A stretch of DNA of 64,000 bases from Endozoicomonas sp965198415 (lineage in GTDB: Bacteria; Pseudomonadota; Gammaproteobacteria; Pseudomonadales; Endozoicomonadaceae): the NCBI GenBank assembly GCA_965198415.1, contig CBDAPN010000028.1:310001-374000 (forward strand), given 5' to 3'. A program made the translations under genes and the position numbers. A model generated the notes under the pieces. It searched no databases, was not told where the DNA came from, and saw nothing but the letters and a program-made list of their open reading frames with translations. Positions 27,708-38,250 of this stretch are shown in pieces (positions within the stretch are counted from its first letter, which is position 1; the number at the start of each line of letters is the position of its first letter).

Positions 27708-30700
27708 ATGTCAAAGATATTGTACCAATGCCGTCTGATATTCATCGGGCTGCTGTTTATTTCCTACCAGACGATTGCCGCTTACAAGGGCAGCCATGCC
27801 TATAACCATGCAAAAGATCTCAAGGTGCAAGTAAATATTGCCACCGGAACAGTCAGCCTAAACTATCCCCTAATTGAAGCGCACGGGATACAAATGCCCC
27901 TGAAAATTCACCTGACCTACAGTTTTAACACCCGGGGCCGGTTTGGCCTGCCTAATGGCTGGCAACTTGGTTTGGACCATATTACCCAACATACCGCCGA
28001 ACTTGGCGGTATGCAGTGGCTGATTGATGATTTATGGCACGATGAAACCGGCTTTGCTTCCGGGCTTAAGTACTACAATCAGCACGGCACAAAATTTCTT
28101 GATAAAGGGGAGGCGTTGCCTATTCCCGGTTACCCGAGCATGAACTACCGTCACGTCTCTCATCATAAAGACGGTAGTCGTAAGTTTTTTTCCCAGCAAG
28201 GTTTGTTAATGCTGCAGCTTGACCGCTTTGGTAACCATGTGCATTTCAATTATGAGGAGCCGATTGCCAATCTTGAGTCTGCCAGACTCACCAGCATAAA
28301 AGACGAATACGGCAATGTTTACCGCTTCAGCTATGAACCCGGAAACATGATGATTAGCTACCCCGATGACCGGGTGTATCGTATCTACTTTAATGGGGAA
28401 GGAGTCACCAGAATTGAGAACCCATTGAAACAAAGCTACAGAATGACCTATGTCAATCAATTTGGTCGCAACCTGCTTAGCACCCTTGAAACCCCCGAAG
28501 GGCTGCTGACCGAGCTGAGCTACAGCGGCATTCCTTACAACGATGGTCGTGGTAAAAAGCAAATGCCGGTAGTGAGTCATTTTAAAAAGTATGATAAGAG
28601 CGACCTGAAAACCCATCACGACGTCTATTACAAGTTCAGCGACAGCGCTAACTACACTGGCTATCCTCTGTATGCTCTATCACAGAAGGGCGATAGCCTG
28701 GTCGACAGTAATGATCAGTCCTACAAATACAGCGTGGAAGTCACGCAAGTTAATGGCGAGCAACAGCGGCAGATGATTTATGAATACAATTACTTGCACC
28801 TGCCGATTGAAGTTCGAACCCTGCTAAAGGGGCAGCCGTATCTGAAAGTCAATAACGAGTATGATATCTCACCGTTTAAATACAGTCGCTCAACCAATTA
28901 CGATAAACCCACCGCAACGATCCGTTATATCTGGAATGGCACAAGCTATGTACGCAGTGACAAAACCTCACACACTTACGACCATTACGGCAATAAACTG
29001 AGCGAGACCCGTTCATCCTATGACCGTCAGCGCCAACAATGGAAGATGCTTGAAGCGACTGTCAATCGCTATTTCACAAATAATTACAGCCTGCTGGCCG
29101 AAAAGACGAAAGTCGACTTTTTGGGAGGCCGAGCCATTCGCAAAAGCTATGGGCTGGCTGAGAATGGCAAAACCCACAGCTACCAGCGCTTAGCTTGGAA
29201 GCCAGCTCTTAAAGAATGGCAGGACTGGCAGCAAACGGATTTAACTCACGATGAAAAAGGACGACGACGCTCTGCTAGACACCGCTGGCTGGCAAGCAAT
29301 CAGCCAGGTGTGCAGTCGGTAAACCACCACACTCGCTACCATTTCGACCCCGCCACTGCCCAGCTGACCATCACTAAAGTGAGCGACCAGGGTCGTGAGC
29401 ATACAAAAGTTATCGATACCCGTAACTCCAGGCACCTGAAATCCATAACCCCCAAGGGTGAAGTCACCCGTTTCACTTACGATGCCCTGAACCGCCCACT
29501 TACCCAAACCGACCCGGCAGGCTACGTGACCCGCCATACTTACGAAACGTTCAGTACCCACGGGCAAAACACCGTCGCCACGCAGAGCCCTTTGGGTGAT
29601 ACACGACGAAAAGTTAAAGATGCGTCTAAACGTGTGATTAGCCAGCAAGACCTGCATAAAGGACAGTGGCGTACCTTATCCAGCCAGTCCTACGACGCCT
29701 TTGACAAAGTAGTCAGTAAAACCGATATCCTCGGCCTCACCACAACGCATGACCATGATGAGGTGGGTCGGCCGATCCGTATCACGGACCCTTGGGGTAA
29801 TGAGCACAGCACTGAATACAATGACCCCGCCATGACCACCACCACCCGAATTAACGGGCGCCAGCACATGGTGGTCAGCAAGGTGCCATGGGAGCGTAAA
29901 CAGATTAACCGACAATACCCGGTAACCAACAACCCCTACGATCAGGCCACTGAGTTTCTGGAAACCACCGTGATACACGATGCCCATAAAAAACCGGTCC
30001 GCACGACGTCAGCACGGGTTGACCTTAAAACCCAAAAAAAACGGGAAATGGTCACAAATTTTATACGCTACGACGCCAATCACAACCTGATCACCTCAGA
30101 TACTCACACCTCGGACGGCATGTACGGTAGTAAAAGCCGGGAGTATGATCTGCTGAATCATCTCTACACGTGGCACAAAACGCTAAAAACACCAGAACAC
30201 ATCAGCAGTCATACAGGCTATCGTTATCTATACGACGGAGATGGATTGTTGACGCAGATAGAATCCCCAGCGGCAGCTGACGGTAACCGTTTTTATATGA
30301 AACACCGCTATGATAAAAATGGCCATGAAATAGAGAAAACCCTGCATAACGGTCATCGTATTAATTACCAATACGACAACCGGGGCTTATTGACTGAACA
30401 GTCCTGGGGTCGGAATCAGAAACGCTATACCCTCACTCGAGAGCACGATGCCGATGGCCGACTGGTTACGTTGAGCGACAGCGATGGACAAAGTATGCAC
30501 TATCGGTATACGCCAAACGGACACCTGCTGGAAATGCGTTACCCTAACGATCGCTCAATCAGCTACACCCTCGACAACTACGATCGTGTTATTACGCAAA
30601 AAGACCCCAACCAGACGGAACAGCACTTTATTTACAACCCAGAAGACAAAGGGCGCTTATCCAGTCTTAAGGTTAAGGGCAGTCGTATCGACTTTCATTA

Positions 30701-32600
30701 CGGTGAAGACGACAACGGACGACGTGGAAAGCTGCTCAAGAGAGTCACCAACGCAGAAGCAACGGGAGTCACCCAAACTGACTTTCGCTATGGCGCTTTT
30801 GGAAAAATGGTGGAATCAACCAGCAACAACGCCAGCATGCAATACGGCGTAAGCTATCACTTTAAGCCCTGGGGAGAGCTCTTAAAGCAAGTGCAAACAT
30901 TGGTTAAAAAGGGTCAACCACCCCAGAAATATACAACGGAGTATCGTTATGATGGCATGGACCGACTCACCGACGAGGTGCACACTAACAACCAAGGTGA
31001 AAAATTTCAAAAGTATTACCGTTACGACGGTAACAACAATTTGCTAGCGGAAGAGGATCACAGCAACTGTGGCCCGGGCCAAAGCCAGCAGTATTTCTAC
31101 AACAGCCTGGATCAGCTGGTCAATGTCAAAGTTGGTGAGGTGATGAAACCAGTGCTTCACAATGCTAATGGACAACTGACGCTGGATCATAAATCGACCA
31201 AATATGAATACGACGACGCAGGCTTTTTATTACAAGTACAGCCCCAAAAACGGCCAGCAATTCGCTACGAATACTTGCCGAACGGCTCGCTGAGCCGTCG
31301 CAGCAGTGGCGCTTCCCAAAGCCATTTCTACCCTGATCACCATAAAAATATGCAAACGGTGGTTAAAAACGGCCAGTGGCGCTCGCTGGTACGGCACGGA
31401 AGCAGCATTGTCGGCAGACAAACCGATCAGGGCCTTGATCAGTTTTTCAAAGTCAATGAGAGTACTGGCGTGGTTTTGCAACAAGCCAAAAACGAAACCC
31501 AGCTACACCTGCATCGCTACGACGCCTATGGCAAACCACTACAGCGCAACCCAAAAGACGACACCGATTTCACCTGGAACCAGGAGTTAAAAGAACCTGA
31601 AACCGGGCTGACTTACTTACGGCACCGGTTTCACCACCCTGAACTGAGGCGTTTTATCACCCGGGACAATGTGCATCTTGATAACCGCTACGCTTATGCC
31701 CACGGTGATCCGATCAATTACATCGACCCGACAGGACACATATCGAAAAGAGCTGTCAACTACGGGCTTGGCGGCTCCACAATAGGACTTGCAATTTTCG
31801 GGCTTCTCTTCGCTATACCCTCAATGGGCGCTTCAGTGGCTGCTTCGGCGGTTTTTGAAGCTGAGGAGGTAGGCGTCGGACTAATAGTATCCTCTATCGC
31901 AACATTTGCTCCACCAACTTCTACCGTATTCTTGACATTAGCAGGCGCTTCGCTCATTGCTGCTCAAGCAGAGCTTGATGAGGGCAACAAATCAGCTGCC
32001 CATGCTTTGAGAATATTCAGTTGGGTTACAGGTGGTATCGGAGGACTTTTTGCATTGGCTACGGCACCATTCATCGAAGATATCGTGAAATATTATTGGC
32101 AGTTTGTAAGGGGGTTGGATGAAGGACGATCAATTGGCTCAATATTTGAGGGCATAGCCAACGCTGGAAGACAAGAAGCTGAACATTTCATAGACAATGT
32201 AAGAAGAGGTGGTTGGCGGCCTCTAATTCGGGAGTCAGAAACTGGAGAGGCTGCTCCCACTTCTGATGAACCTGCTGGTGAACTACCTAAAAAAGCATTT
32301 GGTAAGGGGTCTAATACCACTTCCGCCAATTCAACAGATAAAGCATTAAGCAAAAGTTTCGAAGCATCTAAGAGGAGTTATCCAGAATGTGCTAATGGAA
32401 TTTGCAATGCAGGGGCTGTTGGCGTAACGCCTAAATCGGTGACTCAACCGTCTTTACAGCCAACTCAGCTTGGAAATAGCTTTGCATCATCAGAATCTGG
32501 GGGGCAAGCGAGTGTTAGCGCTGTAGGCTCCTCTCAGGCTGACACGACAGGGGACGTTATTCTTCAAAAACAGAATGAATATACAGGAGTTAAGTTTTAG
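27708..32600 (+). CDS. U6: intact RHS-repeat protein, class B tail
   Basis: The product is 1,630 residues from the second ATG (27708); the first ATG is at 27705 and an in-frame GTG at 27699. It is the closest relative of U5 in the window: signal peptide, scaffold and core differ at few positions, suggesting recent duplication or conversion. The extension (286 residues) has diverged much more: the third hydrophobic segment reads IFSWVTGGIGGLFALATAPF and an extra insert lies before the tail (QFVRGLDEGRSIGSIF). The tail keeps GEAAPTSDEPAGELPKK, the Cys pair (ECANGICN) and the C-terminus NEYTGVKF in common with U5. The contrast between a near-fixed scaffold and a fast-changing extension is clearest in this pair. 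Confidence 0.97.
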   Translation: MSKILYQCRLIFIGLLFISYQTIAAYKGSHAYNHAKDLKVQVNIATGTVSLNYPLIEAHGIQMPLKIHLTYSFNTRGRFGLPNGWQLGLDHITQHTAELGGMQWLIDDLWHDETGFASGLKYYNQHGTKFLDKGEALPIPGYPSMNYRHVSHHKDGSRKFFSQQGLLMLQLDRFGNHVHFNYEEPIANLESARLTSIKDEYGNVYRFSYEPGNMMISYPDDRVYRIYFNGEGVTRIENPLKQSYRMTYVNQFGRNLLSTLETPEGLLTELSYSGIPYNDGRGKKQMPVVSHFKKYDKSDLKTHHDVYYKFSDSANYTGYPLYALSQKGDSLVDSNDQSYKYSVEVTQVNGEQQRQMIYEYNYLHLPIEVRTLLKGQPYLKVNNEYDISPFKYSRSTNYDKPTATIRYIWNGTSYVRSDKTSHTYDHYGNKLSETRSSYDRQRQQWKMLEATVNRYFTNNYSLLAEKTKVDFLGGRAIRKSYGLAENGKTHSYQRLAWKPALKEWQDWQQTDLTHDEKGRRRSARHRWLASNQPGVQSVNHHTRYHFDPATAQLTITKVSDQGREHTKVIDTRNSRHLKSITPKGEVTRFTYDALNRPLTQTDPAGYVTRHTYETFSTHGQNTVATQSPLGDTRRKVKDASKRVISQQDLHKGQWRTLSSQSYDAFDKVVSKTDILGLTTTHDHDEVGRPIRITDPWGNEHSTEYNDPAMTTTTRINGRQHMVVSKVPWERKQINRQYPVTNNPYDQATEFLETTVIHDAHKKPVRTTSARVDLKTQKKREMVTNFIRYDANHNLITSDTHTSDGMYGSKSREYDLLNHLYTWHKTLKTPEHISSHTGYRYLYDGDGLLTQIESPAAADGNRFYMKHRYDKNGHEIEKTLHNGHRINYQYDNRGLLTEQSWGRNQKRYTLTREHDADGRLVTLSDSDGQSMHYRYTPNGHLLEMRYPNDRSISYTLDNYDRVITQKDPNQTEQHFIYNPEDKGRLSSLKVKGSRIDFHYGEDDNGRRGKLLKRVTNAEATGVTQTDFRYGAFGKMVESTSNNASMQYGVSYHFKPWGELLKQVQTLVKKGQPPQKYTTEYRYDGMDRLTDEVHTNNQGEKFQKYYRYDGNNNLLAEEDHSNCGPGQSQQYFYNSLDQLVNVKVGEVMKPVLHNANGQLTLDHKSTKYEYDDAGFLLQVQPQKRPAIRYEYLPNGSLSRRSSGASQSHFYPDHHKNMQTVVKNGQWRSLVRHGSSIVGRQTDQGLDQFFKVNESTGVVLQQAKNETQLHLHRYDAYGKPLQRNPKDDTDFTWNQELKEPETGLTYLRHRFHHPELRRFITRDNVHLDNRYAYAHGDPINYIDPTGHISKRAVNYGLGGSTIGLAIFGLLFAIPSMGASVAASAVFEAEEVGVGLIVSSIATFAPPTSTVFLTLAGASLIAAQAELDEGNKSAAHALRIFSWVTGGIGGLFALATAPFIEDIVKYYWQFVRGLDEGRSIGSIFEGIANAGRQEAEHFIDNVRRGGWRPLIRESETGEAAPTSDEPAGELPKKAFGKGSNTTSANSTDKALSKSFEASKRSYPECANGICNAGAVGVTPKSVTQPSLQPTQLGNSFASSESGGQASVSAVGSSQADTTGDVILQKQNEYTGVKF

Positions 32601-32681
32601 TCCGGCCAGAATTCTGCCACTCTATGATTGATATGAATGTGCTCAATGTAAGTCGTTATTGTTAAGGCGCATCTTATACGG

Positions 32682-32700
32682 AGCGCTCCAATGGAGCGCT
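32682..32700 (+). terminator. Spacer hairpin after U6 (perfect 8-bp stem)
   Basis: Same AGCGCTCC AAT GGAGCGCT palindrome as after U5, preceded by TTATACG. Confidence 0.42.
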
Positions 32701-32893
32701 GCGTTAGTCTCTATGTGCTTCTATCGCCAACCCTGTGACGGCGCTTGCCAAATCGTTCACCTGTAAAGAGCGCCACATGCCTGCACTATGCTCCCTCGCA
32801 CATCAGCACAGTTGGGTTTACTGACGACACCAACGACAGACAAATGGCATCAAAAGGCAGGCTGACAATGCAAATAATCAAACCATTACTTTA

Positions 32894-32929
32894 TTTCATA
32901 ATGTGACAACTACTCCTAAAGTGTATTAA
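32894..32929 (+). promoter_or_regulatory. Conserved upstream block before U7 (candidate promoter)
   Basis: Family block, GTGACA plus TATTAA. The centre reads ACTACTCCTAAAG rather than ACTGCTTCTAAAG. Confidence 0.43.
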
Positions 32930-32957
32930 GCCAGCAGTTGGTTTACAGGTGTCTATG

Positions 32958-35900
32958 ATGTCAAATCTATTGTACCAATGTCGTCTGATATTCATCGGGC
33001 TGCTGTTCATTTCCTGCCAGACGATTGCCGCTTACAAGGGCAGCCATGCCTATAACCACCCAAAATCACTCAAAGTACAGGTAAATACCGCCACCGGAAC
33101 GCTCAGTCTTAACTATCCCCTGATTAAAGCGCATGGGGTGCGTATGCCACTGAAAGTGCACCTGACCTACAGCTTTAATGCCCGGGGTCGATTTGGTCTG
33201 CCTGCTGGCTGGCAGCTTGATCTCAATCATATTACAAAACACACCGCCGAACTCAGCGGTATGCAGTGGCTCATTGATGATTTATGGCATGACGAAACCG
33301 GCTTTGCTTCCGGGTTGAAGTATTACAATCAACACGGCACCCAATTTCGTGATAAAGGTCAATCGTTGCCTATTCCCGGTTTTCCTAGCCTAAACTATCG
33401 TCATGTCTCTCATCATAAAGACGGCAGTCGTCAGTTTTTTTCTCATCAGGGGCTGTTAATGTTGCAGGTTGACCGTTTTGGTAACCATGTGCATTTCAAT
33501 TATGAAGAGCCGGTTGTCAACCTTGAGTCTGCAAAACTTAACAGCATAAACGACGATTATGGCAACGTTTACCGTTTCAGCTATGAGCCCGGTACCATGA
33601 TTATTAATACCCCTGATGATCGGGTTCAACGGGTCTATTTTAGTGGGGAAGGGGTCACCAGAATTGAGAACCCATTAAAGCAAAGCTACAAAATCACCTA
33701 CGTTAATAAGTTCGGCAGAAACCTGATTCATACTCTGGAAACTCCCGAAGGGCTGCTTACTAAGCTGAGTTACAGTGGTATTTTTTACAGCGACGGTAGT
33801 GGTAAAAAGCAAATACCGGTGGTGAGTCGTTTTCAGCAGTATGACCAGAGCGACCTGAAAACCCATCATGAAGTTTATTATAAGTTCAGCGGCGGCAGTA
33901 ACTACACTGGCTATCCTATGTACGCTCTATCAGAGAAGGGCGACAGCTTAATGGACAGCAATGATCAGTCCTACAAATACAGCGTTGAAGTCACGCACAT
34001 TAATGGGCAACAGCAGCGGCAAGTGGTTTATGAATACAATTATTTGCACTTACCGGTTGAGGTTCGGACTATGCAACAGGGGCAGCCCTTTCTGAAAGCC
34101 ACTTACAAGTACGCCATCTCGCCGTTTAAATACAGCCGCTCAACCAATTACGATAAACCCACCGAGATAACCCGTTACCTCTGGAATGGTACAACCTATG
34201 TACCTAGCGACAAAACCGTCACCAAATACGACCATTACGGCAATAAATTGAGCGAAATCCGTTCGTCCTATGACCGTAAGCGCCAACAATGGAAGGCGCT
34301 TGATGCGACCTTCAGTCACTATTTCACCGACCATTACAGCCTATTGGCTGAACACACAAAGGTCGACTTGTTGGGTGGCAGAGCCATTCGCAGCAGCTAC
34401 GGGCTGGCGGCGGATGGCAAAACGCACAGCTACCAGCGCTTAGCCTGGAAACCGCTTCTTAAAGACTGGCAGGACTGGCAGCAAACGGATTTAACCCACG
34501 ATGAAAAAGGACGACGGCGCTCGGCTACTCGCCGCTGGCTGGCAAGCAATCAGCCGGGTGTTCAGTCGGTAAACCACCACACTCGCTACTATTTTGACCC
34601 CGCCACTGCCCAGCTGACCATCACTAAAGTGAGCGATCAGGGTCGTGAGCATACAGAAGTTATTGATACCCGCAATGCGAGGCACCTGAAAAGCATAACC
34701 CCCAAAGGCGAAGTCACCACCTACACCTACGATGCCCTGAACCGCCCGCTTACTCACACCGACCCGGCCGGCTACGTGACCCGCCATAGTTATGAAACAT
34801 TCAGTACCGAGGGAAAAAATACCGTCACTAGCCAGAGCCCGTTGGGAGATACACGACGAACCATTAAAGATGCATCCAACCGTTCTATCAGCCAGCAAGA
34901 TCTGCATAAAGGGCAGTGGCGTAACTTATCCAGCCAGTCCTACGATGCCTTTGGTAAAGTAGTCAGCAAAACCAATATTCTCGGCCTCACCACCACGCTT
35001 GCCTATGATGAGTTGGGGCGGCCGACCCGCACCACGGACTCCTGGGGCAATGAACACAGCACTGAATACAATGACCCCGCCATGACCACCACCACCCGAA
35101 TTAACGGGCGCCAGCACTTGGTGGTCAGCAAGGTGCCATGGGAGCGTAAACAGATCAACCGCAAATACCCGGTAACCAACAACCCCCATGACCAAGCCAC
35201 CGAATTCGTTGAAACTACCGTGGAACACGACGCCCATAAAAAACCGATCCGCACGACGTCAGCGCTGGTTGACCTGCATACCCACAAAAAGCGGGAAATA
35301 ATCACCAACTTTATGCGCTACGACGCTAACCACAACTTGATCGCCTCAGACACTCACAGCCTGGGACGGCCTATACGGCAATAAAAGCCGGGAGTACGAT
35401 CTGCTTAATCAGCTCTATACCTGGCATAAAACGTTTAAAACACCAGAGCACACCGGCACTCACGCAGGCTATCGTTACCTCTATGACGGCGATGGTTTTC
35501 TAGCGCAGGTAGAATCGCCAACAACGGATGACGGTAGTCGTCTTTATACCAAGCATCGCTATGATAAAAACGGCCATGAAATAGAAAAAACCCTGCAAAA
35601 TGGTCATCGTATCCATTACCAATACGACAATCGGGGTCGCTTGACTGAACAGTCCTGGATTCGAAACCAGAAGCGCCATACCGTCAGTCGAGAGTACGAT
35701 GCCGATGGCCGACTGGTTAAGGTAAGCGATAGCGACGGGCAAGGCATGCACTATCGCTATGCGCCAAACGGGCATCTGCTGGAAATGCGTTACCCGGATG
35801 ATCGCTCAATGAGCTACACCCTTGACGATTACGACCGCGTTATTACGCAAAAAGACCCCAACCAGACGGAACAGCACTTTATTTACAACCCAGAAGACAA

Positions 35901-37896
35901 GGGGCGCTTATCCAGCCTCAAGGTCAAGGGCAGTCGTATCGACTTCCATTACGGTCAAGACGATAACGGACGACACGGCACGTTGCTCAAGAGAGTCACC
36001 AACGCAGAAGCAACGGGCGTCACCCAAACCCATTTCCGCTATGGCGTTTTCGGAAAAATGGTGGAATCAACCAGCACCAATCCGAGGATGCATTATAACG
36101 TAAGCTATAACTTCAAGCCTTGGGGAGAGCTATTAAAACAAGTGCAAAAGTTGGCTAAAAAAGGTCAACCGCCGCAGAACCATACAACAGAATATCGCTA
36201 CGATGGCATGAACCGACTCACCGACGAGGTGCACACTAACAATCAAGATGAAAAGTTTCAAAAGCGCTACCGTTACGACGGCAACAACAACCTGCTGGCG
36301 GAAGAGGATCACAGCAACTGTGGTCCGGGCCAAAGGCTGCACTATTCCTACAACAACCTCGATCAACTGGTCAGTGTTAAGGTGGGTGAGGAGGTCAAGC
36401 CGGTACTGCACGATGCTAATGGGCATCTGACGTTCGATCATAAAGCGACTCAATATGAATACGACGACGCAGGCTTTTTATTGCAGGTACAGCCGCAGCA
36501 ACGGCCAGCAACCCGCTACGCATACTGGCCGAACGGTCTGCTGAGCAGTCGCAGCAAAAGCGATTCCCAAAACCACTTCTATCCGGACCACCATAAAAAC
36601 ATGCAAACGGTGGTTAAAGACGGCCAGTGGCGCTCACTGGTGCGATACGGAAACAGCATTGTCGGTAGACAAACCGAGCAGGGTCTTGATCAGTTTTTCA
36701 AAGTCAATGAGAGCACCGGCGTGGTATTGCAACAAGCCAAAGACCAAACGCAGCTGCACTTGCATCGTTACGACGCCTACGGCAAACCACTACAGCGTAA
36801 CCCAACAGAAGACACCGATTTCACCTGGAATCAGGAATTGACCGAACCTGAAACCGGGCTCACTTATTTACGACACCGGTTTCACCACCCCGAACTGAGG
36901 CGTTTTATCACTCGCGACAATATGCATATAGATAACCGCTATGCCTATGCCCATGGCGATCCGATCAATTACATCGACCCGACGGGGCACAATGCTGCGA
37001 CGAACTACACGATAGGCGCCGCCACAGCAGTAGTGTCAGTTGTTGCGCTGCTAATGGCCTTACCTACAATGGGGTCTTCACTGGGTGTTGCATCTGCTTA
37101 TGACACGGCAATGGAAGCTTCTGTATATACTGCTGAAGGACTCATCATGAGCTTTGGTGCGAAGGTTGCCACAGCGCCTCCAGTAGTTTCTGCGCTAACG
37201 GGTGTATTTACAGGCGCATCACTCATTGCTTCTCAAGTAGAACTGGATCATGGCAACAAAGCATGCGCTGACAATTTGAAAGTAGTCAGTGAAATTGCAG
37301 GTGGAGTCGGATTATTTTTTATGTTTGCATCGGCGCCATTGATCATAAAATTCTCTGGTAGTTATGAACAATTTATCAACATGATGCGCAGCGGTAGTTC
37401 ATTAAAAGATTCCCTTTTGAGGTTATTCCAATTGGCAAAAAGTGATGCTTTGGACAGTATGAGGCTACCGGAAGGCATAGATGACTTCAGCAACCCTTTG
37501 GATATTCCATTTCGTCATAATCTTCTTCCCCCTTATGGGAGGGTTCTTCCCTCTTATGATGATCTTCCTCCTCCCTTTTATGGTCATGGCGATGCTCCCC
37601 CCGCTTATACTGCAATAGCTGATAATACAGGTACTGCAGCAGAAAATTCATTGAATACAGGTACCGAAGGGGGGGGCGTTATAGCGCAACAATATTCTAA
37701 TGGGTCAGGCGATCAAGTAGTTGCTGATTTAGCGGCTCAACAGTCTTTACAGACAAACCCGTTGGAAGAAAACATGGCAGCACCAGAATTTGCCGGGCAA
37801 GAGAATTCTGTTAACGCTTTGAATTCCTCCCCGGCAGAAGCCTCGGGGGGGATGACTGTTCGAAAAGAGAATGAGTATACAGGCACTACGTTTTAG
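32958..37896 (+). pseudogene. U7: RHS-repeat protein broken by a 1-base insertion, class B tail with PPxY
   Basis: From the ATG at 32958 the frame is intact for about 800 residues, then stops at 35384. The paralogues read CACACCTGGGACGG or CACAGCTGGGATGG here; this copy reads CACAGCCTGGGACGG, with one extra C at 35360-35361. The downstream part is open from 35362 to 37896 and keeps all family features, so without the insertion the protein would have about 1,645 residues. The signal peptide has FISC in place of FISY. The extension (301 residues) contains a proline/tyrosine-rich stretch (37525-37612) with LPSY, PPFY and PPAY, and ends KENEYTGTTF. The middle of the scaffold is almost identical to U8. 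Pseudogene, or sequencing error; the tail does not look degraded, which favours a recent event. Confidence 0.88.
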
Positions 37897-37966
37897 GCCG
37901 GTCAACATACTGCCGCTGGATGATTGATACGAATATACGCCGTTATTGTTAAGGCACACCTTATAA

Positions 37967-37991
37967 GGCAGCGCTCCAACGCAGTGCTGCC
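37967..37991 (+). terminator. Spacer hairpin after U7
   Basis: GGCAGCGCT pairs with AGTGCTGCC (9 bp, one G-U) around CCAACGC. The stem is kept although both arms have changed compared with the U5 and U6 hairpins. Confidence 0.42.
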
Positions 37992-38186
37992 GTTTGTATC
38001 TATGAACTGTTATCGCCAACTCTGCGACAGCGAAACTTGCCAAATCTTTCGCTTGTTAATAGAGCCAGGTGCTTACGACTGCGCTATGACTTCACGCACA
38101 CAAGCAGTGTCTGGGTACTGACGACATCAAAGGAAAATGGTGTCAGCTGGCAGGCTGAAAATGTCATTAATCAGACCATTACTTTA

Positions 38187-38222
38187 TTTCATAATGTGAC
38201 CACCACTCCTAGAGTGTATTAA
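38187..38222 (+). promoter_or_regulatory. Conserved upstream block before U8 (candidate promoter)
   Basis: Family block with GTGACC in place of GTGACA; TATTAA is retained. Confidence 0.4.
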
Positions 38223-38250
38223 GCCAGCAATTGGTTTATAGGTGTCTATG

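Larger units (their letters stand above)
32601..32957. other. Spacer U6-U7, 357 bp
   Basis: Homologous over its whole length to the U5-U6 spacer, with small differences including a 4-base duplication near 32836 (GACAGACA). It holds a hairpin and the upstream block; no gene is seen. Confidence 0.7.
37897..38250. other. Spacer U7-U8, 354 bp
   Basis: Related to the two preceding spacers but clearly diverged in the central 150 bp. It contains a long imperfect hairpin and the conserved upstream block; no gene is supported. Confidence 0.68.

Noticed and set aside
26960..32235. Acidic dileucine motif in U5 (KPLLDEP) and U6 (RPLIRES)
   Set aside because: No Asp or Glu is found four residues before the first Leu; the acidic residues lie after it or too far before.
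26990..32300. P[TS]AP late-domain motif in U5 and U6 tails (GEAAPTFDEP, GEAAPTSDEP)
   Set aside because: The order is AAPT, not PTAP or PSAP, so it does not fit the TSG101 ligand.
35641..37896. An independent gene starting at TTG 35641
   Set aside because: The frame is already open and homologous from 35362; it is the 3' half of U7 after the one-base insertion.
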